Part shown: in pieces, positions 23,519 to 35,253 of the stretch | Position numbering within the stretch: position 1 is the stretch's first letter | Layout: every line of letters begins with the position of its first letter | DNA from: Cerrena zonata | Lineage: Eukaryota; Basidiomycota; Agaricomycetes; Polyporales; Cerrenaceae | Direction of reading: 5' to 3' | NCBI GenBank assembly: GCA_038087015.1 | Contig: JASBNA010000008.1 | Span: forward strand, 186,001-250,000 | DNA length: 64,000 nucleotides | Made by a program: the position numbers and the translations under genes | The notes under the pieces: generated by a model | Databases searched by the model: none | What the model saw: the letters and a program-made list of their open reading frames with translations, nothing else | What the model was told of the DNA's origin: nothing

Positions 23519-24939
23519 TCAAGGACTAAGTGGGAAATCCGACTGCGCTTGGTCGGCTATCCAGGGTGACTGAACCGGTTCGTGGCCGTGGAAGTGAAGA
23601 ACGTCAAGCCAAGGGGAAAGAATGGAGGTATGTTCTACGGGAGGGGAACGAATATCAAGGAAGGCATGCGTAGACCGGTCAAACGGTGTTCTCTGGTGTC
23701 GCATCTGTCCAAAGGAATTGGATATGGGGGATCCGAATAGTGCTCCCAGAGTCATGAGTCCGACGATGATTCTGAAAATAGTGGTGATATTAGTTACACA
23801 TTACATGTACCATGCTTGAGTTGACGTACCCTGACTTCTTGCCAGTCCAGGATTCATATGAGGCCATGCCGAGATTGAGGACAATGTCGTCTCCGTTCTT
23901 TGACATGGGAACGGAAGGAGTCTGGTATGCAGGAGCGGGGAACTTCTGAGCAGATATTACCGACGAGGCAGTCGGGACCAAAGAAACGATCTCCGGTTTG
24001 GGAACGGTCACGGACAAGTTTCTTCTGGGGCGACGGCGACGCTGTGGAGGTGGTACAGGTTCCTTCACGCGAATTGTTGAGGGAACATTCGTAATGTCGC
24101 ATGCCAGGGTTTCAGAGGAAACATTGGGGCTGGTCAGGGTCGAAATATCATCCTTCCAGTTGTATCGTGTGATCAACCAACTGTTCAAACATCGCACTGC
24201 CGAATCATCTAGATCCGCGAACAAGATAGGCATGTTCGTAGGTATGGGACTCGGAGCGTTGCTCAACCGAGCTATCTCCTCTGAGATACACATGGCAATC
24301 TCCAACACATCACTGCTGATCGGAGGGTACACACGCTCGTTGACTTCCTCCGTATCGGGTCTCACTACATCATCATCAATCTGAGAATGATTGACAAAGG
24401 ATGCGAGATGGGGATGCTAGATAGTGAGTTGGTGTTAGTAAATCTGTTGTATACCAAGAACCAATAGAAGCTGATGAAGCATGACACATACCTGTAATCT
24501 CAGGACAGGGCGCTCTGAAGCCGTTGTGGAAGTTGTCATAGGCACTGCAAGCTGCTGTCCATCATGAAGTTCGAACAAGATGCTGTCGTAGTCGGGACTG
24601 TTCGGGATTCCGTGTGAGAGCGCAGACGTGTCGAGCACAACGATGCGAGGGATGCTCTCCGCAAGAGAGTGCAAGTATGCAAGGATCCATGCATTACACT
24701 GTTGAGACTTCTGGAAAAGAGGTCGCCAAGGAGCGATGTGGGGTCTTCGGTAACCAAACAGGGGATCAGACCATTATGACAACCAACTGTGATTTTGATG
24801 CGTACCTGGTGCTCATTGACCCCAGCTGGAGACGACGAGGGGAGCTAGAACGTTGTGCTTCTCCCGACCCGACTCTCTTGACTACGACGGACATAAGGTT
24901 GAGGGTGTGCAAACTAGGTTGGATATTCGTTGTCATCAT
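23519..24939 (-). CDS. Uncharacterised protein with Arg/Pro-rich linker and a C-terminal hydrophobic segment
   Basis: The 3' part is clear. The exon containing ILAYLHSLAESIPRIVVLD (about 24720-24494, minus) joins at ..RLQ|HPHLASFVNH to the exon from about 24420 to 23828, and then at KSG|IIVGLMTLGALFGSP to the last exon, ending at 23519. A helical region ISSDVLEIAMCISEEIARL is followed by a disordered basic linker with PPPQRRRRPRRNLSV, then a short hydrophobic stretch that may be a membrane anchor. The 5' end is uncertain. I place the first ATG at 24939, but the first one or two introns would then be very short (about 41-44 nt). A TATA-like tataaaag (minus) lies at 25172-25179. I do not recognise the family. 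Confidence 0.5.
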
Positions 24940-25171
24940 CGTGATCAAAAACGTTCTAGAACGTATAACTCGTAAATTTCCTGGAAATGGGTTTATGGAA
25001 AGCGCGTTCAACGAGACTTCCAATCGGCCAGCGACTGGATAACCTGGTGCCTTTGTGAAGAAAGAAAAAGGAAAAAGCGAGCGAGCGCAGAGGCTGCTGT
25101 AATGAGTGGCTAGGCTGGTGCTCTGGTCAAGGGAGCAGGAGCAAGGAGCGACCAGCCAAGTCAAGCTGTAC

Positions 25172-25179
25172 TTTTATAC
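25172..25179 (-). promoter_or_regulatory. TATA-like element upstream of the 23519-24939 gene
   Basis: On the minus strand this reads tataaaag inside cgtataaaagtac, about 235 nt before the proposed start. Positional evidence only. Confidence 0.3.
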
Positions 25180-25774
25180 GGTTACTGTACATGTCTCACG
25201 GATTAATCAAAATATATCCCCTGACGCGGACGATCAGGTCGGTCGTGTGCAGAAGATGTAGCCGCGGTATCAAATATAATGATGCGATGAACTAGTTGAA
25301 ACACGATCCCAGTAGAGAAACACAGTGAAACACCTGTAATCACCAAGTTAGCAAGAGAACAACACCTATCTAAACATGAAAGCACGAGTCAATGGTCGGT
25401 TGAGGGGATAGTAGAGTCTCACCGACGCATTTGAGATGAACGAGACTAAGGGTCTCTCACAGAAGTCATTAATCATCAAGTTATGGTGGGTAGTAAGTCA
25501 ATTGACGCTGACCGGAATTATGATGAGCGACTTATAAATAACGGGTATGAGGGCAGTACAGTACATATTGTCTATACTGGCCATATAGTACAGAAGAGTA
25601 CAGATGAAAGATGAATGAGAAGTAAACATACTTTTACAGATGTTGAATGTGATGGCAGTAGAATATCCGAGAGCGTCTACAGTTAACCGAGAGGTAGAAG
25701 CAGTGAAACGATAAATCACCGATGAAGAGATGTGAGACTCATGATAGAGTCTCATAATGACAAGCTGGTGTCAC

Positions 25775-26197
25775 TCAATCCATCTGCATCTCGACATCCA
25801 TTTCTTCTTCGATACTAACAGGCCCTGAAATCGGAGATGGTGTAGAGCGAGGCGACGAACCAGAAGCACTGAGACCAGGACCAGGGGCGGAGTAGGCAGT
25901 GGCACCATATACCTCTTGCATGATCTCCCCAGCATGTTTCTGAAGTCGGTGTCTCCAATATGTATCGATGTCATAGAACCTACGAAATGGTCTACACCGA
26001 CGGCAGATACGAGATTCACGCCACCTTGAAGTGATCGTAAGTCATCAGGTGGCGTTCACCTAAAAGGGAACTTACTCGGGTGAGCCGTTTGCCAACGGTT
26101 CTTGGAGTGCTTCAGTGATCGAAACAGATGCGTACGATGTCTAAGGATGGTAAGCACGAGGCCGATGAAGCAAATAGAGATGAATGAGGCGTACCAT
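25775..26197 (-). CDS. Small uncharacterised protein with a basic helical centre
   Basis: Three minus-strand exons (26197-26195, 26140-26076, 26024-25775) encode 105 residues. The first exon is just the ATG; with it, the frame TSYASVSITEALQEPLANGS stays open. The centre is very basic (WRESRICRRCRPFRRFYD) and runs into an apparently helical DTYWRHRLQKHAGEIMQE. The C terminus is Ser/Pro/Gly-rich and ends acidic (IEEEMDVEMQMD). The CxxC pair in the basic patch is not enough for a zinc finger. No family is recognised. A start codon cut off alone by an intron is unusual but does occur in fungi, so the model is tentative. Confidence 0.45.
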
Positions 26198-28329
26198 ACT
26201 GAAAGCTTCGGAAGTTGATAGATGAAGATACAATAACTAGATGGGAGGATGGGAGGAATGGGGCGTAGATGTACGCAAGCAATGTGGGGATTGTGGTTGA
26301 TCAGAGGAAAGGAGGTTACTCGAGTTTGGACGCAACGTTCAATCTTTTATACAAGAACGTCCGAAGCAGGGACTCTTATTCTGTAAGTCTAGTCACGAGC
26401 CGGATGCTCACCGCCAGACCTAATAAGGCCCACGCGTCTGCTACCACGCACAAAAGGCTTGCCAACACGACATAACCCGAATGACCGTCTGGACCCTTCA
26501 CAGACAAATAATAAGTCAGATTAGGAAGTAACGCATGTTGTAATAGTGCGATAAGACTGCATTGCATTTCATACATTTGTCGAAAAAACGCATTTGTTCA
26601 ATCACCGCAACAAGAACGGAACAATGCAGGAATGAGTTGCAAGGACACAGAAAATAAGGCATGTTCTGAAGCCTCCGCGTGAGACCCGGCTCATCTGAGG
26701 CACTAAACGGTGCCCCAATCTTGCTTTGTAACTCACATCCTCGGAATCTTGGTACTAGTGTTGCGTACTAGAGGCAAATAGGTCACTGGAAAGCAAGATT
26801 CATATCCATGGTTTCTTCAAGCATTTGACAGTTAGTTCAAGTTGTAGCTTGAGCCGTCGCCATTGCAAACCGACTGGACTCGGACACTAGAACCATGAGG
26901 GAACCGGTAGGCAACAGGACAAGGCTTGAGGGTGATTGAAAGGATTGTATTTAGGAGTAAGGGACCATTCCTGCGGCAGAATTTCAAGTTGGATATCAAA
27001 CAGTATAGAGCAGGCAAAGAGCAGGTTACAGCGAGTTGCACAATTGAGCAGATCATCGAGGCTAGGGAATGGTCCAGGAGGGATTGTGACGATTGCGTGA
27101 CGAGTAGCAGACGTGACACAAGTCAGTAGTCAGTAACGCTGTGTAACAGTGTGTTACATGGTGATGTCATTATTTTGTTTCCTTCGCTCATCTCACCCCT
27201 TGAGTGTAAGCCTATGTTGAAAACGCATCATCTCGATTATGTAAGAGTGCCTCACTGTTATCGAGTAGTGATGTTGCCTAGGAATTGCGATTTCAACTGT
27301 CTCTGGAGGGTTCATCCGAACATTACATAGAGGTAAGAAAACCTTTCGAGCGAACTACCGTTCTCTATTTGGGTCACCATACGTAGTGGTTCACTGGCAT
27401 GAATCCAGGTACGCAGCTTAATTATAGCGATATTTTTCCTCATCCCAGTGGGGTGGTATCACCCGGATTTAAGAACCAGGTCCCTTAGCTTGTGAATGGA
27501 TAATTCATGGACGATACGTCACTCACCCAGTACAAGGGGCGCAATGCAGATCCAGAGGGCGTAAGTGAGTGTTCCCTGAGGAAACTCCACTTCCACTCGA
27601 TATTGCACAGCAATCCGGGTACCGAGTGTCTTTGGCGCTCACTTTTTTAGACCTCCTACGCAATACATCATAACTTACTTTCCTTTCCCATCTCGAAGAA
27701 CGTGCAACGGATTCGACTGTGTCTACATTTCATATACTTTTACAAACTAATCACCCGAGCTAGGGGCTATCCTTCTAGGTATTCGGATGTACAATACCCA
27801 TTCCACCAGCGCACGCCACCTCTCATCATCCGTGCGAGAGCACAGCGTGCTAACGCAACACTTTTGCCAGCTTCCCTTACACCATTAGCGAGAAATAGGT
27901 ATAGCATTGCACCTATTCTGTCAGATTCATAGCCCCAGGGACCTCTAGAATTGTAAGGACGGATTCTAGCATCATCGTCTGACCCAATCAATCTCCGCCG
28001 CACGGGCTAGGCCGACTCCTGTGCCTTGCTTGAAACGGTTGTTTCGTTCACGCCTCCTCTTTGGTCTGGTCTCATGTACGCTTCGGGGTGTCAGCTTCCA
28101 TTGCGTACAGGTTCCGATGTCTATCGATCACATCATAGCTGGGGACAGGAGGAATGAATTAAACCACTCCGCTCGTTTGAATCCCCGATGGGTTGTCCTA
28201 TTTAAGGAGGACCAAGAACGATGATGCACATCAAGCTCAACGCATCTGAACTTTTATTCCCCCACTTCCCTTTCATCCCATCCATCCCGTCTCGTCTTCT
28301 GTCCCCCTTCTCACATCACCCTTACCACC
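26198..28329. other. 2.1-kb stretch without a supported gene
   Basis: Short frames on both strands (26269, 26832, 26926, 27702, 27767, 28021) start from non-ATG codons or carry no recognisable feature. The right end is the promoter of the next gene, with tatttaag near 28199 and a C/T-rich stretch just before the start codon. Confidence 0.35.
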
Positions 28330-29292
28330 ATGAGCTACAACAACAACTCCGACTCTTACGGCTCTCGTCGCGACAATGACGATAACAGCTACGGCTCTAG
28401 TCGTCGTGATAATGACGACAACTCTAACTCCAACTCCAACTCCTACGGTAGCGGGAACCGTAACACCGACAACAGCTCTTCCGACTCGAACAGTTACGGC
28501 TTCGGCGACAGGGACAACGCCACTGGCCAAAAGTCCTCGAGCGAATCTTACGGTTTCAACGACCGTACCGACAACTCTAGCAGCCGTAACAATGACCGTG
28601 ACAACGATAACTCTAACTCGTACGGAAATTCCAACACCGACAGCTATGGTTCCTCAGGGAACGATTCGTATGGTAGTGGAAACAAGAACCGCTCCGACAA
28701 CGAGAACAGCTATGGCTCCTCGAACAACAACAACTCCTCTTCCGACTATAACAGTTCATCCAAGAGCGATAGCTACGGTTCTAACACCCGCTCCACCTCC
28801 GATAACAACAACGACAGCTATGGGTCCAAGAAGGACAACGACAACAGCTATGGCTCAAGTAACAAGAGCGACAGCTATGGATCCAGTAACAACGACAGTT
28901 ACGGTTCCAACAATAACAGCACCAGCACCACCAGCAACAACCGTAACGACAACGACAACGACAACACCAAGTCGTCGTCTGGAGGTTATGGAGGATCGAA
29001 CTACGGAGCTGGTTCGACTGGCGGAGGCGATTGGTTGGACAAGGGTGTTTCTTTCGCTGCTCAAAAGGCTGGTTACAACCTTGTTAGTGTCTATTTCCCA
29101 CATCACAAGTTCGATGTTGTATTGATTGACTGGTGTTCTCTAGGATTCCAACACTGCTGACAAGATCGGCGATGCTCTTGGAGAGGGCTTCAAGAAGTTC
29201 ACTGGTTAGTACACTTCTGATCGTTCGTAAACATGTCAGGTTGCTGATTTGTATTTTCTATTGCAGGCCGGGACGTTCCTGGAAACAACTGA
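28330..29292 (+). CDS. Asn/Ser/Asp-rich YGS-repeat low-complexity protein with conserved C-terminal helix
   Basis: Three exons (28330-29082, 29144-29204, 29267-29292) encode 279 residues. About the first 215 residues are almost only N, S, D, G, Y, R and K, with some 20 copies of a YGS or SYG unit (DSYGSSGN, NSYGSSRR, DSYGSNTR). Tyr, Gly and Ser recur every 8-15 residues, as in prion-like domains. The end differs: GGDWLDKGVSFAAQKAGYNL, then TADKIGDALGEGFKKFTG and RDVPGNN. This looks like a conserved amphipathic helix module seen, from memory, in basidiomycete stress-type proteins. There is no signal peptide. Function is unknown; a stress- or condensate-type role is inference. The long frame at 28376-29125 is a shadow of the repeat. 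Confidence 0.85.
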
Positions 29293-29505
29293 TCTGGCTT
29301 TGTATCGACTGGGTGGTCGGATGGTCTGAAAAAGGGAGAAGTGCAATAAATGGACATTTGTATCTTATATTCTCGGTGTTATTCGTTGGAAGTGATAGAC
29401 TATATCGACTTGATTGAAATCACTTGCCTTTCTTTTACTCTGTATTGCCTCACATGAACCCGTCTGAGAGATGATTCAAGTATCAACATCGTATTTGCAA
29501 ACATG

Positions 29506-31405
29506 TTACGTCGACTTGGGTAAAGTAACTCTGAATACCATGAACTGGTTATCAACATCCATTCCAGCGTCGAAAGGCTGACCGAGAGATACCCCATGTG
29601 TGCTGATGAAATCGTTGTCCGCCTACACGAAATGTCAATACAGGCTGAAGAGCCCGAGAGTGAAGGTTACGTACGGCAGTGAACAGGAAGAAATCGTCAG
29701 GGAACAGGGGATCGTCAACAGGTGCAAGGGCCAGCGATTCCCACTTTGCATCGATCAGAGTCTGGTCAGCAGGGTCACCTACAATAATAGACCAGTCAAC
29801 AATAGAGTTCTATCATCTATATACGGAACGAACGAACCATTATGCAGTCCGAATCGAGCGAGTTGCGTGTCATCAATAAAGTCCACGAACCCAACGTAAG
29901 TAGCGGCGGTGATAGATTTGTCCAGTTTCCCCTTCTTCGCGATAGGATTCTTTGGGCTGTCAAACTTGGTCCCGGCGATGTTAGTGGCGGAACTGATATC
30001 GATCAGGTCTGCCTGTTTGTAACTCGACTCGGTATCATCATCGCCATGACCGTTTCCGTCTCTGGCTAGGACCAAGAATACGTTCTGGTGAACGAAGTGG
30101 ACTTCGCTCGAAGCACGAGTCTTGTCCTTTTTACTCTGAGGGAGGGGGACAACCCATTCCCCGATAAGTGGAGGTCTGACGGCGGACGGGTCGGAGATGT
30201 TAAAAGCGAACAGACGTGTAAAGCGGGAAGTGGTTTTGTCGCCTCCCCCGTCTTGGATTGTAGCAGATTGAAGGAGAGCGTATAAAGTGTTACCAGTATC
30301 GTCTGTAGTGAGGCCTTCAAAACCTAGTTTCGGGGGGAGTTTAGGGTTATATCTATATGGCAAGTGGACTGTGGGAAATACCTTGGTTTGAAGTACGTCC
30401 TGTATCGGGGTTTTCCTCGGCCGTGAAGTTTACTTTGCCATCGAACATAGGCAGGATGGCTTCTGGAGGTTGGATGGTCTGAATAAGGTGACCTTGGCTA
30501 TCAAGACGGTAGATGTAGGGCCCATATTCATCGCTAACCCAGAAACTAATGGAATGATTATTATTAGTGCGAACACAAAAAAAGAAGACAGAAGCTGCGT
30601 ACGTTCCATCATCGTTTAACGCGAGACCTTCAGCATCGACACTAAGGTGTGGCAGTGATGTTGAGGCAATAGGCATCTGTGGATCCGCCGTAGCTGCGTT
30701 TGGAAACCCGGGTTGGGCAGCACGAATGGCAATAGGATCAAGGCCACTAGTTTGAACATCATTTCGTTCGGTGTACAACAGTGTACTCTTGTAGGTCAGC
30801 TGCAGAGTATTCTGCGCTGCTGTGAAACTTAAATCACCATCTCCGTAATAGGGAGAAAGCACGAAGTCGATGGCATGTTGACGTGCTTGATAGTTCACTG
30901 TTCCATCGCTGGAAGAAGCTTGAGAAATATGTAACGATCGAATAGGGAGATGAACGCTTACATGTTGAAACCACGATCGGGCTGTGTGACCAGTGTTCCG
31001 CCGAAGGTGCCGTTTGTGTTCTTCTTGAAGGATCCCTTCTTGAGAGCGATAGCACTGCCTATTCCACCTAGGGTATCACCTTGATAAAGATATGATTAGC
31101 TATTGATAAAACATCAATATTGACGAACGTGCGTGCTCACCTGTAGACTCTTTGAAATCCGACGGGATAAGACCGAACGCAACAAGACCCTGTAGAGAAG
31201 TTGTTAGCTTTACACAGATTCTTAACTCAAATACGTCGGAAGCTTGACGAACCTTGTTGACGAAAGTTACGCCATTCAAGTTTACCGATGTGAAGAAGTC
31301 GGGATCTGCTTCAGTTGGCTCAGACGCTCTTGTGGTCACAACAGGACTGGCCAACGCAAATCCAGCGAGAGTAATGGCGATCCCAGCAACAGCGACGTAT
31401 ACCAT
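29506..31405 (-). CDS. Secreted phytase-like domain protein (esterase-like of phytase)
   Basis: Eight minus-strand exons (31405-31253, 31189-31141, 31079-30962, 30908-30603, 30545-30382, 30323-29838, 29778-29675, 29622-29506) encode 498 residues with matching phases. A signal peptide covers residues 1-19 (MVYVAVAGIAITLAGFALA). Landmarks of the phytase-like beta-propeller are DAEGLALNDDGTFWVSDEYG, a NQGFEGLTT stretch, LYALLQSATIQDGG and WESLALAPVDD, and the end is NQFMVFRVTLPKST. Such proteins are extracellular, calcium-type propellers; phosphatase or esterase activity is assumed from related bacterial domains and is unproven in fungi. A TATA box at 31446-31453 lies about 40 nt before the start codon. 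Confidence 0.9.
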
Positions 31406-31445
31406 GGTCAGTGATTCGGAAATACCGAACCATAGGGGTATTCTG

Positions 31446-31453
31446 TTTATATA
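31446..31453 (-). promoter_or_regulatory. TATA box of the phytase-like gene
   Basis: On the minus strand this reads tatataaa, about 40 nt upstream of the start codon at 31405. Close but acceptable for a very short 5' UTR. Confidence 0.4.
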
Positions 31454-33074
31454 CAGTCACAGTGGATACTCACGCCTTCTTTACGCTTGTCCCTCAAGCT
31501 TCCGGGCCCCTCACACACGTTCGTCCAGGCAAGTGGTTCATCAATTCGGGAAGACGGCAGACAGAGAATCCACATTGGACGTCAAGTTTGACAGAGTGCG
31601 TATGTATATGACCTCAATGTTCCTGGGCACAAGACCTGTGCTTGGTATGCGATGTCGGCCTTGCAAGTCTACATGTAGCTTGTCGTGACTCCGATGTTCC
31701 AGTATTTGGGTATTCCAGCTTCCTCGAGCACACGCTAGAGTTCTCAAGAATGCAATCGGAGTGAGAAAACATAAGAGGTACGATTTGATCATTCGGCAGT
31801 ATGAATTGATCGAAAGGTGCGGCGGTAATGCGCAGGTCGAGGTTCTTCCGTTATACCAAGCGATTCCTTCCATCCGCGACTTGCAGGACAAGTGGGGCTT
31901 CGACATAGGCCACCACGAGAGAATGCCGAAAGGGCATAGCTATGACGGTGTCGTACGGATGTTATAGCAGTAGACCTCGCGCCTGTCCACACTCAGCATT
32001 TCAAGCTCAAGAATATTACAGAACAAGGATATAGCACAAGCATGAAGTGGCGATAGCAACACCTGAGACACTGTTGTTATTTGACAAACCGTGTACCACT
32101 AAGATCTGATGGTGTCTCTGCACGCTGCATCTGAGGTGGTCGCAGGACGTGACGAGTAGCTGTGCGCTGAAAGTATTTGTACTAGTTTGTATATGAGACC
32201 AGAAACATTATGTGGAAGAGAAACGGGAAAGGAAAGTAGAGAACAAGTGGCGTCGACAAGGTGATGTAATTGCGCTTACGCGATAAACTACACCACGCTA
32301 GTACGATCAGTCTACCGACCGCTCGCGGGGTTACTTATCATCATTGAACATTGAACTACCCAATTATCTCAGAGCATGCGAACACGGTGAAGCTATTTCG
32401 CCCACCATCTCGAGGGGGTATACTATGCTGCAAAGTTCGACTTCAGAGTATGTTAGCATCAAGCCACTCTTCCTGCCGGTCTTCCACCCATCAGAAGCTG
32501 CAATTTCCATACCTATAACGGCTGGATGCATCGATGCGAGACTACTTCCTGCCGGACGATGTCTTTCTCAGGCGAGTATGGTCAAAGTATAGTAGACTGT
32601 GAGTAAAGGTAAGTCGTGCAACGAAACGGGGTGTGTCACCATGACTCCATGTTGTCATTTACAACCTCAGGTCAATAGACAATGCGCTCATTTATAGCAG
32701 TACGTATTAGATGACGTTTTCTGCAGGTCTTAAAATGCTCTTGGGATCAATATAGCCCGCAAGAACATATCTAACGCGTCCCGAAGCATTGACTCTGCGT
32801 GTTTCTGATGTAGAGGACAAACCCCAAATAGTCCAGTGGCTTTGTGTCTTCGGCACAACGTGTAATTATTCTCACAGATCTACGATGATTGACATTCGCA
32901 CCACACAATCAGAACTCTAAAGAAGTCTTTAGGTTAATCAACCTGTGCAAATGACAATGCTTTCGCCACAGGCCGGTCAATGGTCAATGCTTCGCGGAAT
33001 TTGACATCACAAGCGCTTTGGCCCGGCCCACGATTGAATGTCAGACTCGTGCTCTGGCCCATTATCCCTCCTGG

Positions 33075-33082
33075 TATATAAA
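33075..33082 (+). promoter_or_regulatory. TATA box of the zinc-finger gene
   Basis: tatataaa lies about 115 nt before the start codon at 33196, within ctggtatataaagtcg. Confidence 0.5.
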
Positions 33083-33195
33083 GTCGTTGCTTACTTCCCT
33101 AACCCCCCAGAACAACCCACCTCTTGCCACCGAGTACTTGCTTAGCCCTCCTAATCCCTTTGCTTCCCAACTCAACTGTGCTTCAAGCTTCAATA

Positions 33196-34897
33196 ATGAC
33201 ATCCAAATTTGAGCAACTACTTCGTGCCGCTGAAGAATTGGTACGTCTACGTGATATACACACGATAGGGTTTGGTATACTTACTATGGCCCAGTCTCGG
33301 CAGAAACAAAACGAGGCTAACGCCCCTGTCCCCACCCCCGCTCCTACTGCTCCTACTGCTCCCGCTGGCCTCGCTCGTTCAACGCGTCGAGGTGGAGCCA
33401 AACGCAAGAGAAACGATGAGGATGATTTCGATGCTGGCAATCAAGAACCCGACACGAACAACCAGCGCCAGCTCCGGACGCGTCGTAAGAAGCAGAAGAC
33501 GCAGCCTGAACCTGAACCCGAACCAAAACCAAAACCTAAACCTAAACCCAAAACCAAAACTAAAACTAAAACTAAAACTGAGCCCAAATGGCCACGGAGT
33601 TGGTGCAACATCTGTAAAAAAGGGGGCTTCGGCCGGCATCATGAAGCATCCCGACACGAGGCCGCACAACATGACGTGTGAGTTTCATTCTGCCCGCACT
33701 GACAACATCTTGAGATACTGATTCATCGTACCATCAGGTCACGTCGGTTTTGGTGTTACCATAAAACATGTAACATTACATGGACCTCCGAACATTATCA
33801 CAATTATAAGACTCACTTGAAAAATAAACAGTAAGTGCATTCATAGTCGGTTAAATGGCCATCAGCTTGCTAAAACTGCGTCTTACAGTAAAGAGGATTT
33901 CAAAGATATGTGTGGGGCTTGTGGCTACACATGGGGCCCCAACGCAGTGAACCAAACAGAGCCTCACAGATGTGAACCTCCTACACCAATTCTTGAAGCC
34001 CCCCGTCCAGGAATAATTCCAAAGTTGCCTCCTCATTTGGCCGCATCCCTCAGGCTGGAAACAACAGTCCAAACAACAAAGAACACTGCGGCGAAGAAGA
34101 CAAACATCCCCAAGGCCGCCTCCAAAGGGAAGGGGAAGGGGAAGGCCAACATACCGGTTGAAGAACCCGAGCGTCCTAGTACTCCGGTGTCTGACACAAG
34201 CTTGGAAACCCCGTCCCTCTCCAGCGCAGGTGCTGGGCCGTCTACTGATAGGTCGACAAGAAGCTCCGATTCTGGTTACATCTCTGGCTATGGAGCTCTT
34301 ACGCCTTCAACAACCCTCTATCCTTCTCCTGGCCCTTCTTCCTTCCCTTCCCTCCCTCCCTTCCCTCCCTTCCCCTCCTTCCGCCCTGAACCTTACTCTG
34401 GTCAACTGAGGGCCGCTAACTGGGCACCTGAGCAAGAGAGGTACTATCACAGCTCATACAATGACTATGACGACGGCGACAACGAGAGCGAGGATGCACA
34501 TGACGTGGACGTCGGGCGGCCTGCTAACTACGGAACTCGTTGGTCTGGTGAGACTCCTTCGTACTATGATCCCTCGCCTGCGCATACTGCAAGTGGATAC
34601 TCCTACCCATACCCCTACAGCTACGCTTCAAGGGGTGAACACGGTTACGCATCTAGTCTAGCTTCCACTTATAGTTACAACCCGGCTGGCCCATCCTCCT
34701 CGTCTGCTCCCTCATCCTCATCCTATAGAGAGAGCACCCGCTACCGTGAACCCTGCAGCTGCTCATGTGATCATCATGGTTCGGATTACAACCGTGGCGA
34801 AGACCACGACGACCGCGATAGGAATGATGGTCCTAGGTATAACGACCCTAGATACGATGACCCTAGATACGGTGGTCCAGGATATGACCGTCGTTAG
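33196..34897 (+). CDS. Putative C2H2-like zinc-finger protein with KP/KT repeats and a disordered Tyr-rich tail
   Basis: Four exons (33196-33240, 33295-33677, 33738-33830, 33889-34897) give 509 residues. The first intron (33241-33294) is in frame, but its gtacgt donor and ccag acceptor are good. After a basic nuclear-type stretch (RRGGAKRKRND) comes a Pro/Lys/Thr dipeptide run. Three Cys/His clusters follow: WCNICKKGGFGRHHEASRHE, FWCYHKTCNITWTSEHYH with a later H-x4-H, and MCGACGYTWGPN ending in HRC. The spacing is C2H2-like but irregular. The last 250 residues are Ser/Pro/Tyr-rich with PSLPPFPPFPSF and end in DPRYDDPRYGGPGYDRR repeats. A DNA- or RNA-binding role is inferred from the fingers. 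Confidence 0.75.
33517..33585 (+). repeat. Coding hexamer microsatellite (EP, KP, KT dipeptides)
   Basis: A degenerate six-base repeat inside the zinc-finger gene shifts from cctgaa to ccaaaa, cctaaa and actaaa units. It encodes Glu-Pro, then Lys-Pro, then Lys-Thr dipeptides. The centre resembles telomeric CCTAAA repeats but is fully in frame and graded. Confidence 0.7.
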
Positions 34898-35253
34898 TAG
34901 ATGTTTCTACATACCTCAACCTCTTTGCTTTCTCCTATTCTCTCCCCTTCTCTCCCTCTGTCTCTCTCGCTTGGTTACCCTGTATTTGCTTATGCCGTCT
35001 CTATCTCGTTATTTGTAATTCCTAGAATGACTTAATATTACATTTCAGTTCTTCCTCCATGAGCTACGTATCAAGATGCAAGATTGGATGATTAAATATA
35101 CAATGTTTTAGACTAAGAATGGGGACGTCTTCGATGCTATGCAGAGGAACGGATATACTAATATATTTCTCTAGTAAGTATATGACTGGCGAGGAAAAAT
35201 AATAATGATAGCGATAACTAAACGTAGTGAATCGACACCTTTGATACTAGCTA
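34898..35253. other. Convergent 3' flanks
   Basis: Pyrimidine-rich 3' UTR-like sequence follows the zinc-finger gene; AT-rich sequence precedes the stop of family member A. No gene seen. Confidence 0.4.

Larger units (their letters stand above)
31406..33195. other. 1.8-kb divergent intergenic region
   Basis: Several overlapping frames between 31541 and 31992 and one at 32344-32592 have no features. This region holds the promoters of the phytase-like gene and the zinc-finger gene. Confidence 0.35.

Noticed and set aside
26832..27119. 95-codon minus-strand frame with hydrophobic start
   Set aside because: Begins at GTG, has no ATG nearby, and is matched by an equally long frame on the other strand; no family signal.
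28376..29125. Long plus-strand frame rich in Thr, Val and Pro overlapping the YGS-repeat gene
   Set aside because: It is the +1-type shadow of the AAC/GAC/AGC codon repeat. The 28330 frame has the conserved C terminus, proper introns and a good start context.
31541..31992. Minus-strand frames between the phytase-like and zinc-finger genes
   Set aside because: Overlapping frames with no feature; compositions differ from the confirmed genes and no splice model links them.
33535..33580. Interstitial telomere repeat
   Set aside because: Units are graded and in frame as Lys-Pro/Lys-Thr codons; coding microsatellite expansion explains them better than telomere insertion.
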